DNA of 64,000 bases, taken from contig JBHIWH010000004.1 in the NCBI GenBank assembly GCA_041987545.1, positions 351,544 through 415,543 of the forward strand, in the 5' to 3' direction. The first letter of the stretch is position 1, and each line of letters starts with the position of its first letter. This DNA is from JAJRXR01 sp041987545. GTDB lineage: Bacteria; Planctomycetota; Phycisphaerae; Phycisphaerales; UBA1924. Position numbers and translations under genes: made by a program. Positions 41,897-50,581 of this stretch are shown piece by piece. Under the pieces are notes generated by a model. That model saw only the letters and a program-made list of their open reading frames with translations. It did no database searches and was not told the origin of the DNA.

Positions 41897-43027
41897 CTAC
41901 AGGGAGCCGCCCCCCGGGGAAACCCCCGGCGGGACGCTCGGCGTCGGCGGCGCCTCGCAGCCCCGCCCGAAGGCGTTGAGGAACTCGAGCACGTCCACGT
42001 AGTCCCAGACCCCGAAGGGAGCCGCGATGTCCGCGAGCGGGTCCTGCACGTTAAACGCCCCCAGGAACGCGACGACGTCCGCGTAGTCCAGCCGCCCGAA
42101 CGGCTCGGCGATATCCGCCGGCCCCGCGCCCGCCTCGGCCAGCCAGCGGAACAGGTTCAGCGCGTACGCCCGGTGGTCGTTCCGGTTCAGGTTCGTGCCC
42201 GCGCCCCGGTCGTTGAAGAACGTGTTGCGGTCGAAGTGGCCCGCGAGGCGCCCGCAGCCGGCGGTCGCGACCATCACGGCCGCGTCCGCATCGGTCACGT
42301 CCCGGAATGAGCCTGGGTCGCCGTCGTTGTTGCGTGTCCGCTCGCCGGGTTTGGCCCGCGCGAGGATCGTCGTGCGCACGCCGGGCGGGTCGATCGCCGG
42401 GCGGACGAGGGGTGACTCGCCCTCGCCCCCGATGACGTCCACGCCGATCAGGACCGGGTGGTCCGGGGAAACGAAGTCTCCGTCGGCCCGGGTCACGTCG
42501 TAGAACCCGAAGTCCTGCTGCATCGTCCAGCCGAACCGGTCCAGGAACTGCTGGTCCGAGCTCGCGGCGTCGGGCCATCCCGAGCCGAACCCGAGATCGG
42601 AGACGAACAACGCCGCCCCGCCCCCGAGGATGTACGCCTCGAGAGCGTCGACCGCCGGCGCGTCGTAGACCGCGTTGTTCGAGCCCAGCACAACCACGTC
42701 GTACGCCGCCAGGTCGATGAGCTCGAGGTCGATGTGCCGCCCCTGGACGTGCCCGGTGGGCGGGGCGCCGGGCTCGACCGACTCCGCGATCTGCTCGACG
42801 ACGAAGCCGTCGTCGCGGAGCAGCTGGGCCAGCTCGAACCACCCGTGGTTGCCCGGCTCGGTGGACTGGTTGTCGATGTCCGCCAGGTGCTCGGTCCGCT
42901 CGAAGTCGTTGGACGCCTCGTGGGCGCCCCCGCTCCGGTCGGCGCCGCGCACGAACAGCACCCGCGGCTCGGCGAGCGTGTCCGCCGCGATGACGGCGAC
43001 CGGGATGACGCTGAGGATGCGGCGCAT
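41897..43027 (-). CDS. Secreted protein with glutamine-amidotransferase-like fold and modified C-terminal tag
   Basis: 376 residues from ATG 43027 with a signal peptide (MRRILSVIPVAVIAADTLA). The segment about 20-290 alternates strands and helices like a DUF4350/GATase1-like domain: RVLFVRGAD, WFELAQLLRDDGFVVEQI, AYDVVVLGSNNAVYD, LEAYILGGGAALFVSDLGFG, and VMVATAGCGRLAGHFDRN. No catalytic Cys-His pair typical of active amidotransferases is evident. The double tag (ADIAEPFGRLDYADVVAFL, ADIAAPFGVWDYVDVLEFL) is present. Here the usual terminal GCP is replaced by GCE followed by 18 more residues rich in Pro, Gly and Ser. This is the only one of the seven tags not ending at the cysteine-proline. 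Confidence 0.78.
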   Translation of the reverse strand: MRRILSVIPVAVIAADTLAEPRVLFVRGADRSGGAHEASNDFERTEHLADIDNQSTEPGNHGWFELAQLLRDDGFVVEQIAESVEPGAPPTGHVQGRHIDLELIDLAAYDVVVLGSNNAVYDAPAVDALEAYILGGGAALFVSDLGFGSGWPDAASSDQQFLDRFGWTMQQDFGFYDVTRADGDFVSPDHPVLIGVDVIGGEGESPLVRPAIDPPGVRTTILARAKPGERTRNNDGDPGSFRDVTDADAAVMVATAGCGRLAGHFDRNTFFNDRGAGTNLNRNDHRAYALNLFRWLAEAGAGPADIAEPFGRLDYADVVAFLGAFNVQDPLADIAAPFGVWDYVDVLEFLNAFGRGCEAPPTPSVPPGVSPGGGSL

Positions 43028-43181
43028 GAAAGAGCCGGCCGCGGGCGCCCCCCGCGAACACCGGCGCTACAAGTCTGGCCGCGCCCCCGCCGCGGGCCAC
43101 CAACCCGGGGATCGCCCGCACACCTTTCCCGGCTTCACACCCCGCGGCCGCGTTCTCGGACGCCCGCGCGGGCCCGCCCGC

Positions 43182-45752
43182 TCACGGGCAGCCCGACGCG
43201 AACTCCGCCAGGAACGCGATCACGTCGGAGAAGTCCCACTGCCCGAAGGGCGGCGCGAGGTCCGCGTCCAGCTCCTGGGCTCCGAACGCGTTGAGGAATG
43301 CCACGATGTCCGAGAAATCGAGCTGCCCGAACGGCTCGGCCAGGTCCGCGGCGCACACGTCCTCGACCACGAACTGACGCATCATCTCGTGGTCCTCGTG
43401 CTCGAGGATGTGGCAGTGATACACGAACGTGCCGTCGTAGTCCTCGAACCGGGCGATCACGCGCACGCGCTCGCCCGGGTTGACCTTGACAGTGTCCTTC
43501 CACCCCTCCTCGGTCGGGCCCGGGGGCGCCGCGGGCCCCGTCGGCACGACCTCGCCGTCCACGATCTGGATCGGCTGGCGGTCGAGCACCTGGAAGAAGA
43601 CGAGGTGCACGTGCATGGGGTGCATCATGCCGCTGGGGTTAACGAACTCCCAGACCTCGGTGTCGCCGAGGCGGACGAACTCGGTGATGTGCCCCCAGTG
43701 CAGGCCGTTGATGAGCCAGCGGATCCCGCCGCACGGGTGGGCCTCGGGCTCGAGGCGGAACTCGCGCGTGACCCGCGCGTCCGACTCCTCGAGCGTCTCG
43801 ATCTCGCGGAGGACGCCGGGCGTCGCGGGCGCCGGCCCGGTCTCGGCGCCCACCACGAACTTCATGACCTCGGGCACGACGCCCACGCCGGGCGGCGCCC
43901 CGAACGGCGCCGACGCGCTGTTCTCGAGCAGGACCTCGGCCCCCGGCGCGTGCGACGAGAAGTCGATGATGACATCCGCCCGCTCGGCGGGCGCGAGCGT
44001 GATCTCGGTCAGCGGGGCTGAGGTCTCCAGCAGCCCGCCGTCCACGCCGATCAGCTCGAAGGGCGTCCCGTCGGACATCGAGAAGGTGTACGTCCTTGAG
44101 TTGGCGGCGTTGAGGATCCGGAAGCGGTACTTGGCCCGGTCCACGTCGAGGAAGGGCCAGATCACGCCGTTCACCAGTGTGTGCTGGCCGAAGAACATCC
44201 CCTGGTACTCGGTCGGGTACCGGAGCGACCCGTCCTGGTTGAACGTCCGGTCCATCACGACCAGCGGCAGCTCGTACTCGCCCGAGGGCAGGCCGAGCCC
44301 GTTCTCGTTCGCGTCTCGGATGATGTACATCCCCGCGAGCCCGGCGTACACGTTCAGCCTCGTGATCCCGAGCGAGTGGTCGTGGTACCAGAGCGTCGAT
44401 GCGGGCTGGTTGTTGGGGTACAGGTACTCCTCCGAGTCGCCCGGGAGGAACGTGAACTCGGGGTGCCCGTCGAAGACCGCCGGCACGTGCCCGCCGTGCA
44501 GGTGGGTCACGGTCTTGGCCACGTCCTCGGCGCCGTGGATGCACTCCTCCACGTCGAACAGGTGGTCCGTCCGCAGGAACCCGTTCTCGTCGCGCAGGTC
44601 GTTGATGTACGTGATGTTCACGACGGCGCCCGACGCCGCCTCGATCGTCGGCCCGGGGAAGACCCCCTCGTACGTCCACATCGTCGTGGGGGGCAGCTCG
44701 GAGTGGACCTGCACGTCGGCCTGCACCGTCGCGATGTTGTAGAACGCGAACCCGCCCGGCTGGCCCAGGTACGGCTGGGCGACGGGCGGCGTCGGCATCG
44801 CGTCGGCGTACGGCGTCAGCACCACGTCGCAGCTGGCCGAGCCGCAGTCGGTGAAGTTACCCTGGTAGAGACCGTCGGCCGCGATGCAGTTCCCCTCGGT
44901 GTCCTCGACGCACGACCCGTCGGGCAGGCAGCAGGCGCCGGTGGGCGGCGGGCAGAGATTCGGCTGGCAGTTGGTCCCGACTCCGCTGAACACGCCCCCG
45001 GCCGTCGCGCAGTCCGCGGCCGTCGCGAAACCGCACGACCCGTCCGGGAAGCAGCATGCCCCGACGCCCGCGGGCGGCGTGAAGTCCACGACCAGCTCGG
45101 GCCGCTCGCTCGTGACGTCCCACTCGCGCGAGACGAACCGGATCGCGCTCCGGCCCCCGCCCTCGTCGCCGATCATGATCCAGCCGAAGTTTGACTCAGG
45201 GTTGTCGAGCCAGAACTGCACGTCGCTGGTCAGGATCGCGGAGGACCAGGAGCGGAACCCGCCGGAGCCGAACGTGGTCGAGGCGCTGGGCGAGGCCTGG
45301 TAGTCCGCGCCCGCCGAGGACCATGCGGGCGAGGAGGGCGGGTCGGCCGGGTCGTAGAAGCGGTAGGCCCAGGTCGCGTCGTCGGCCTCCGCCGGCGCGC
45401 CCGCGCCGCTGAAGCCGCCGCTGGAGAGCCCCTCGCCCCAGTCCTGATCGATCGCGTGCAGGGAGAACGTGTGCGTGCCGTTCATCGCCCGGTTGACGAA
45501 CACGCGGACCTCGACCGAGTTGATGATCGACCCGGGCGGGACGCGCCCCTCGAGGTCGAACCGCATCAGCGTCCGCCGGACGAATCCCATGTTCGTCCGC
45601 CCGCAGAACAGCCCGTTGCCGGCGCCCGAGCTGGTCGAGTCGCTCTCGGAGTAGATGACGGTGTCGGCACTGGCCGGGACCGAGACGACGTCGGCCAACG
45701 CCGGCCCCACGCACGCCCACACCGCGCCGGCCGCAACAAATGATCGGATCAT
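43182..45752 (-). CDS. CotA-like multicopper oxidase fused to a DNRLRE-type domain, with C-terminal tag
   Basis: 856 residues from ATG 45752. Signal peptide 1-20; a beta-sandwich DNRLRE/CBM96-like domain (about 22-226: ADTVIYSESD ... RRTLMRFDL); two ~38-residue Cys-rich repeats starting GACCFPDGSC (231) and GACCLPDGSC (272); and a multicopper oxidase of three cupredoxin domains (about 312-795). Copper motifs follow the CotA/bilirubin-oxidase pattern: THLHGGH, LWYHDHSLGITRLN, HPMHVHLVFFQVL and the T1/T3 motif HCHILEHEDHEMM. Two tag repeats ending SGCP complete it. It oxidises phenols, bilins or metals with O2 outside the cytoplasmic membrane. The N-terminal domain may bind polysaccharide. No enzyme-inactivating change was seen. 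Confidence 0.93.
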   Translation of the reverse strand: MIRSFVAAGAVWACVGPALADVVSVPASADTVIYSESDSTSSGAGNGLFCGRTNMGFVRRTLMRFDLEGRVPPGSIINSVEVRVFVNRAMNGTHTFSLHAIDQDWGEGLSSGGFSGAGAPAEADDATWAYRFYDPADPPSSPAWSSAGADYQASPSASTTFGSGGFRSWSSAILTSDVQFWLDNPESNFGWIMIGDEGGGRSAIRFVSREWDVTSERPELVVDFTPPAGVGACCFPDGSCGFATAADCATAGGVFSGVGTNCQPNLCPPPTGACCLPDGSCVEDTEGNCIAADGLYQGNFTDCGSASCDVVLTPYADAMPTPPVAQPYLGQPGGFAFYNIATVQADVQVHSELPPTTMWTYEGVFPGPTIEAASGAVVNITYINDLRDENGFLRTDHLFDVEECIHGAEDVAKTVTHLHGGHVPAVFDGHPEFTFLPGDSEEYLYPNNQPASTLWYHDHSLGITRLNVYAGLAGMYIIRDANENGLGLPSGEYELPLVVMDRTFNQDGSLRYPTEYQGMFFGQHTLVNGVIWPFLDVDRAKYRFRILNAANSRTYTFSMSDGTPFELIGVDGGLLETSAPLTEITLAPAERADVIIDFSSHAPGAEVLLENSASAPFGAPPGVGVVPEVMKFVVGAETGPAPATPGVLREIETLEESDARVTREFRLEPEAHPCGGIRWLINGLHWGHITEFVRLGDTEVWEFVNPSGMMHPMHVHLVFFQVLDRQPIQIVDGEVVPTGPAAPPGPTEEGWKDTVKVNPGERVRVIARFEDYDGTFVYHCHILEHEDHEMMRQFVVEDVCAADLAEPFGQLDFSDIVAFLNAFGAQELDADLAPPFGQWDFSDVIAFLAEFASGCP

Positions 45753-45804
45753 GTCTCTCGAGCCTTCCAGACGCCCCCCGGCCGCGCTCGCGCCGGGGGC
45801 CGAC

Positions 45805-45825
45805 TCATCCCGTCACACGGGATGA
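45805..45825 (-). terminator. Strong hairpin after the carboxypeptidase gene
   Basis: Perfect 9-bp stem TCATCCCGT / ACGGGATGA with a 3-base loop, 14 bases past the stop of the carboxypeptidase gene. A second 8-bp GC hairpin lies at 45775-45799. No T-tract follows, but placement in the gap before the multicopper oxidase gene suggests a transcript end. Confidence 0.45.
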
Positions 45826-45839
45826 CTTGACCGTGAACT

Positions 45840-48185
45840 CTACGGGCACCCCGCCCCGAACGCGCCCAGGAACGCCACCACGTCGGAGAAGTCCCATTGG
45901 CCGAACGGCTCGGCCAGGTCCGCCGCCGCGTCCATCGCCGCGAACGCGCCCAGGAACGCGACCACGTCGGAGAAGTCGAGCTGCCCCAGGGGCTCGGCCA
46001 GGTCCGCCGGCCCGCACGCGACGGGCCCTGAGCACCCGGTCTCCTCGACGCGGAAGCCGTCGACACCCGCCTCGACCACCGAGCCGTCGCCCAGGTCCGA
46101 GGCCGTGAAACGCACGCGCACCTGCGATGTCGTCCCCACGAAGTCCGCGACGCGGAACGAGGCCAGGTTCCACCCGCCCGCGGCCTCGGCGCCCCCGGGC
46201 CCAACCGTCTCGAGCGTGCTCCAGCTCCCGCCATCGTCGTCGGAGATCTCGACGACGAACACGTCCTCGCTCGGCGCCGCCCCGGCGGTGTTGTCGTACC
46301 AGCGCCAGTAGCTCACGACCGCCTCGGGCGCGCCCGAGACATCGAGCAGCGGCGAGGTCAGGATCGTCGAGCCGTTGTCCACGTCCGTGTTGCCGTCGGC
46401 CGCGCCCGTCACGAAGCACACGCCCGAGCCGTCGGCGTCGGCGGCGGGGTCGCCCCGGTCGCCCCCGCCCAGCGGGACCGCGCGCTCCCACTCGCCCTCG
46501 CCGTCGCCGCTGACATCGCCCGAGACGCTCCAGCCGAGGTCGCTTTCGAAGTCGTCGGCGAGCACGACGCTGATCTCCAGCGCCGTGGTCGAGAGGGGCG
46601 CGGTCTCCCCGCCCACGGGGAAGCTGACCTGCTCGGCCCCGGTGGTCTGGGCCGTCACGAAGAACTGGATCTGCTCGCCGCACGGCGCCGCGGGCAGCGT
46701 TACGCCGAATCCCGACCCGCCCAGGGGCGTCGCCGCCGAGGTCGAGAACGGACCCGAGTCGCCGACTCGGGCGTGCAGCGTGACCGAGGACGCGTCGAGC
46801 GTCCCCACGCCGTCGAGCGCCTGGAGCGTCAGCTGGTTCGTCTGATCCGCCTGCACGTACTCGGGCGCCGCCAGGCTCAGCGAGAGCAGCTGCGTCGTCC
46901 GCTCGATGAACAGGAGCAGCCCCACGAAGTTCTCCTCCGCGGTCGGCAGGATCTGGCTGGGTGAGAGCAGGAAGCCGTCGAAGCCGGTGTCACGAAGCTC
47001 GATCGTGAACCCGGTCGCACCCAACTGGCCGTAGAACCAGTCCGAGCACGTGCCCGACGCGGGGTACAGGTCCACCGACTGGATCGGGTCGTAGAACGCT
47101 CCGCCCACGGCGAGCATCGCGCCAGACATCGCCGTCGACAGGTCGTCGAACCGCGTCCGGTCGGGCTCCGGCGTCTGCACGCCCTCGGCGTACCCGAAGG
47201 GCCACAGGATCAGCTGCCCGAAGCTGTGGTAGTCGATGTGCGCGACCAGGTCGTCGCCGTACGTCAGGGCGAGGTCACGCAGGGCCGTCGTCTCCGGCTC
47301 GGAGAAGGGCGACGCGCCGCGGTAGATCTCGCTGCCGGTGTCCCCGTCCGAGCCCTCGCCCCCCCACTCGTACCCCCAGTTGCGGTTCAGGTCGACGCCG
47401 TACCCGCCGCGCCGGTTCTTGCGCCACAGCCGCTGGCTCGACCAGGAGTAGACGTACCCATCCGGGTTGACGACCGGGACGATCACGATCCGGACCGTGT
47501 CGACCAGGTTCGTCACGCCCGGGTCCGAGCCGTACTGCGCCAGAAGCTGGTCGGCCAGGTACGTGACCGTCATCGGGCTGACCCACTCGCGGGCGTGCTG
47601 GCACCCGTTGAGCATGACGACCGGGCGGTCGGCCGCCGCGTTGCCCGGCTGGTCCGGGCCCGTGATCGTGATCTGGTACAGGTCCCGCCCCTGCAGCGAC
47701 GCGCCGAACACGCTCACCGACGCCAGCCCCGGGTTGGCCGCGGCCAGGCCATCGACGTACGCGCGGATCTCGTCGTTCTCCTTGAAGTTCTCGAACCAGC
47801 TCAGGCCCCGCAGGTCCGCGCGCTGCTCGACGTGCGCCATGTGCGCATCGACCTCGCCCTGCACGTCCGCGATCAGCACCCGCGGCGCCAGGCCGGCGCC
47901 GCGCAGCGCCGACTCGCCCGCGTCATCGACGAGCAGCTGCAGGGGGCGCCCCGGGCCCGGGCGGTGTGTCCAGACGTCCCGGGCCGCCTGAAGCGCCGCG
48001 TCGAACTGCGCCCGCGAGACGGGCGAGACCTCGACGAGCCGGACGCCGTCGTACGGGCGCTGCTCCGCAGCGCCGGCGACGCCGACGACGGGCGGCTCGG
48101 CCCCCGCGTGCGCTGCGCCCGAGACCAGGCACTGGCCCAGCGCGACACCGACAACCACGGCTCGAAGCGGGAGACTGCTCGACAT
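45840..48185 (-). CDS. Secreted M14 zinc carboxypeptidase with C-terminal tag
   Basis: 781 residues from ATG 48185 (GGAG upstream); an in-frame ATG 201 bases earlier would add an Arg/Gly-rich stretch before the signal peptide and is rejected. Signal peptide ~1-27 ending AAHAGA. A propeptide-like region (about 40-125) precedes the M14 domain (about 130-430), with zinc ligands His197 and Glu200 in NGCQHAREW and His320 in HSFGQLILWP. The substrate-binding Asn-Arg of DLNRNW is at 267-268, and the catalytic Glu396 is in FTIELRD. All key residues are intact. Then come an Ig-like segment, a ~150-residue jelly-roll-like region (DDFESDLGWSVSGD) and two tag repeats ending GAGCP. It trims C-terminal residues from extracellular peptides. 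Confidence 0.93.
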   Translation of the reverse strand: MSSSLPLRAVVVGVALGQCLVSGAAHAGAEPPVVGVAGAAEQRPYDGVRLVEVSPVSRAQFDAALQAARDVWTHRPGPGRPLQLLVDDAGESALRGAGLAPRVLIADVQGEVDAHMAHVEQRADLRGLSWFENFKENDEIRAYVDGLAAANPGLASVSVFGASLQGRDLYQITITGPDQPGNAAADRPVVMLNGCQHAREWVSPMTVTYLADQLLAQYGSDPGVTNLVDTVRIVIVPVVNPDGYVYSWSSQRLWRKNRRGGYGVDLNRNWGYEWGGEGSDGDTGSEIYRGASPFSEPETTALRDLALTYGDDLVAHIDYHSFGQLILWPFGYAEGVQTPEPDRTRFDDLSTAMSGAMLAVGGAFYDPIQSVDLYPASGTCSDWFYGQLGATGFTIELRDTGFDGFLLSPSQILPTAEENFVGLLLFIERTTQLLSLSLAAPEYVQADQTNQLTLQALDGVGTLDASSVTLHARVGDSGPFSTSAATPLGGSGFGVTLPAAPCGEQIQFFVTAQTTGAEQVSFPVGGETAPLSTTALEISVVLADDFESDLGWSVSGDVSGDGEGEWERAVPLGGGDRGDPAADADGSGVCFVTGAADGNTDVDNGSTILTSPLLDVSGAPEAVVSYWRWYDNTAGAAPSEDVFVVEISDDDGGSWSTLETVGPGGAEAAGGWNLASFRVADFVGTTSQVRVRFTASDLGDGSVVEAGVDGFRVEETGCSGPVACGPADLAEPLGQLDFSDVVAFLGAFAAMDAAADLAEPFGQWDFSDVVAFLGAFGAGCP

Positions 48186-48413
48186 GTCCGGACTCCTCGG
48201 CCGCGGGCCGCGGCCGCCTGACCCTGCGTGACGCCGCGAGAGACCGCGGCATGAAGAAGCGAAGACCCATCTCAGCGGCGCCCGGCCCGCGATGCAAGCC
48301 GGAGAGGCGCCCTCGGGCGATTCGGGCCCGATCCGCCCGGGTTCCACAACGCCCGCAAAGTCCGGGAAACGCCCCTGAGTCGCCACCAGCCCGATTCGGC
48401 GCCCAGACCTTTT

Positions 48414-50462
48414 CTAGACCGCCGCCCCGCTCGCCTCGGGCTCGCCCGCGTCCTGGCCCCCGCCCGGCCCGTCCCCCCGCCGGTCGTCCGGGCGGGCGTG
48501 CTCAGTCTGCATCTTGACCAGCTCGGCGTACCGCCCGCCGCCGGCCATCAGCTCCTCGTGCGACCCGATCTCCCGGATCCGGCCGTCCTCGATCACCACG
48601 ATCCGGTCCGCGTGCCGGATCGTGCTCAACCGGTGGGCGATCACGAAGCTCGTCCTGCCGCGCATCAGCTCGTCCAGCGCCCGCTGGATGAGCAGCTCCG
48701 ACTCGGTGTCCAGGTTGCTCGTCGCCTCGTCCAGAATGAGAATCCGCGGGTCGGCCAGGACGGCCCGGGCGATCGCGACCCGCTGCTTCTGCCCGCCGCT
48801 GAGCCGCACGCCCCGCTCGCCGATGAGCGTGTCGTACCCCTGCTCGAGCTGGGTGATGAACCCGTGCGCGTTGGCGGTCTCGGCGGCGCGGACGATGTCG
48901 TTCATCGTCGCGTGGCGCCGCGCGTAGGCGATGTTCTCGGCGATCGTGCCGTCGAACAGGAACACGTCCTGCTCGACGATGCCCAGCAGCCGGCGGTAGC
49001 TGTCCACCCGGACCTCGCGCAGGTCCCGACCGTCGAGCAGGATCCGGCCCGACGTCGGGTCGTAGAACCTCGCCACGAGGTTGCACAGCGTCGTCTTGCC
49101 GGCGCCGCTCGGCCCGACGAGCGCGATCGTCTCGCCCGGCGCGACGTCCAGGTCCACGTCGATCAGGACCGGCGGCAGCGGCTCGGCCTCCGCCGCGTCC
49201 CTGCCCCGCTCCCGCGCCCGCGGGTACGAGAACGTCACGCCCTCGATCGTGATCGCCCCCCGCACTGCGGCCGCCTCGAGCGAGGGCAGGTCCTCCTGGC
49301 CAGGGAACTCCTGCGTCTCGTCCATCAGGTCGAGCACGCGGTCGAGGGCGGCCAGGTTGGTCTGGATGTTCGTCGCGCTGGAGACCAGCGCCTCCAGGGG
49401 CCCGAGCAGCATGAGCAGGTACGCGCTGAACATCATCAGATCGCCGATGGTCAGCGTGCCGTCGAGCACCTGCGACCCGCCGTAGATCAGCACCGCCGCC
49501 GACGCCAGCGGGATGATGACCTGCCACGCGATCTCCAGCCCGCGGCTCCACCACCAGACCAGCAGCTCCTGGCGGGACATGAAGTGCCCCTCGCGGGTGA
49601 ACCGTGCCGCCTCGGCCTGCCTGCGGTTGAATCCGCGCACGACCCGCATCCCCGCGAACGCCTCGGTCGCCTGCGCGTCGATCACCTGCCGCGACTGGCG
49701 GACATCGCGGAACATCGGCCGGATCCGCGCGATGTACGTCCGGTGCGTCAGCCAGATCAGGGGCACGATGCCCAGCGCGCCCACGAGGAGGCGCCAGTCG
49801 ATGACCGCGAGGATCACGAGCGTCCCGGTCAGCTGCGTGATCGCCCGCCAGGGGTTGTAGATCATGCCGAAGATCAGCTCGCCGACGCCTCCGGCGTCCT
49901 CGCGCAGGACGCTCGCGACGCCGCCGGACTTGATCGCCTGGATCCGCGACAGGGGCAGCTTGGACGCGTGCTCGAAGACCCGCTTGCGCAGGCCGACCTG
50001 CACGCGCTTGGTGATCCGAGTGCACTGCCACCGGCCCCACATCGCGAACAGGATCTGCCCGACCGTGATCACGACCATCGCCCCGCCCAGGATCCACAGC
50101 AGCGACTTGGCGGTGGGCAGCGCATCAAGCTCGACGCCCAGGCGCTCGGCGATCCCGCTCGGACCCGGGTTGTCGGTCAGCACGTAGTCGAGCGCGATCT
50201 TGGTGGACAGGGGCAGCAGCAGCCCGAGGCCCACCGAGACCGAGAGCGTGACCAGGCTCAGCCCGATCGTCGCCCGGTGCCCGGCCAGCAGCGCCCCGAA
50301 CCGCCGAGCCAGCGACGGGAACGACCGGTGCGCCTTGGCCGACTTCTTCTTCTCGCGCTTCTCGTCGATCTGGTCGTGGACGCGCTCACGCGTGCCGGCC
50401 CGCCGACGCTTCTGCTTGTACTCGGCGAACCGCCGACGGCTGGAACGGATCTGGCGTGCCAT
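48414..50462 (-). CDS. ABC exporter, fused permease-ATPase (MsbA/lipid-drug type)
   Basis: 682 residues from ATG 50462. A very basic N-terminal ~50 residues (RSSRRRF, KQKRRRAG) precede six membrane helices (about 65-345) of a type I exporter. The nucleotide-binding domain (about 395-640) has Walker A LVGPSGAGKTTL, Q-loop GIVEQDVFLFDGTI, signature VRLSGGQKQRVAIARA, Walker B ILILDEATSNLD and the H-loop FVIAHRLSTI. The C-terminal ~30 residues are Gly/Asp-rich. It functions as a homodimer. Lipid, lipopolysaccharide or drug export is likely, but the substrate is undetermined. It is preceded by the divergent dicarboxylate symporter gene. Confidence 0.93.
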   Translation of the reverse strand: MARQIRSSRRRFAEYKQKRRRAGTRERVHDQIDEKREKKKSAKAHRSFPSLARRFGALLAGHRATIGLSLVTLSVSVGLGLLLPLSTKIALDYVLTDNPGPSGIAERLGVELDALPTAKSLLWILGGAMVVITVGQILFAMWGRWQCTRITKRVQVGLRKRVFEHASKLPLSRIQAIKSGGVASVLREDAGGVGELIFGMIYNPWRAITQLTGTLVILAVIDWRLLVGALGIVPLIWLTHRTYIARIRPMFRDVRQSRQVIDAQATEAFAGMRVVRGFNRRQAEAARFTREGHFMSRQELLVWWWSRGLEIAWQVIIPLASAAVLIYGGSQVLDGTLTIGDLMMFSAYLLMLLGPLEALVSSATNIQTNLAALDRVLDLMDETQEFPGQEDLPSLEAAAVRGAITIEGVTFSYPRARERGRDAAEAEPLPPVLIDVDLDVAPGETIALVGPSGAGKTTLCNLVARFYDPTSGRILLDGRDLREVRVDSYRRLLGIVEQDVFLFDGTIAENIAYARRHATMNDIVRAAETANAHGFITQLEQGYDTLIGERGVRLSGGQKQRVAIARAVLADPRILILDEATSNLDTESELLIQRALDELMRGRTSFVIAHRLSTIRHADRIVVIEDGRIREIGSHEELMAGGGRYAELVKMQTEHARPDDRRGDGPGGGQDAGEPEASGAAV

Positions 50463-50581
50463 CGGGCGATCGTAGGAGCCGCAAACGCCCCCGAAACCCC
50501 TGCCGAGCCGCGGTTTGGAGCCGCCCCGCCCGTCGCGGCCCCGCTTGTGATCCCCGCGCCCCCCGCGTAGCTTGTGCCCCC

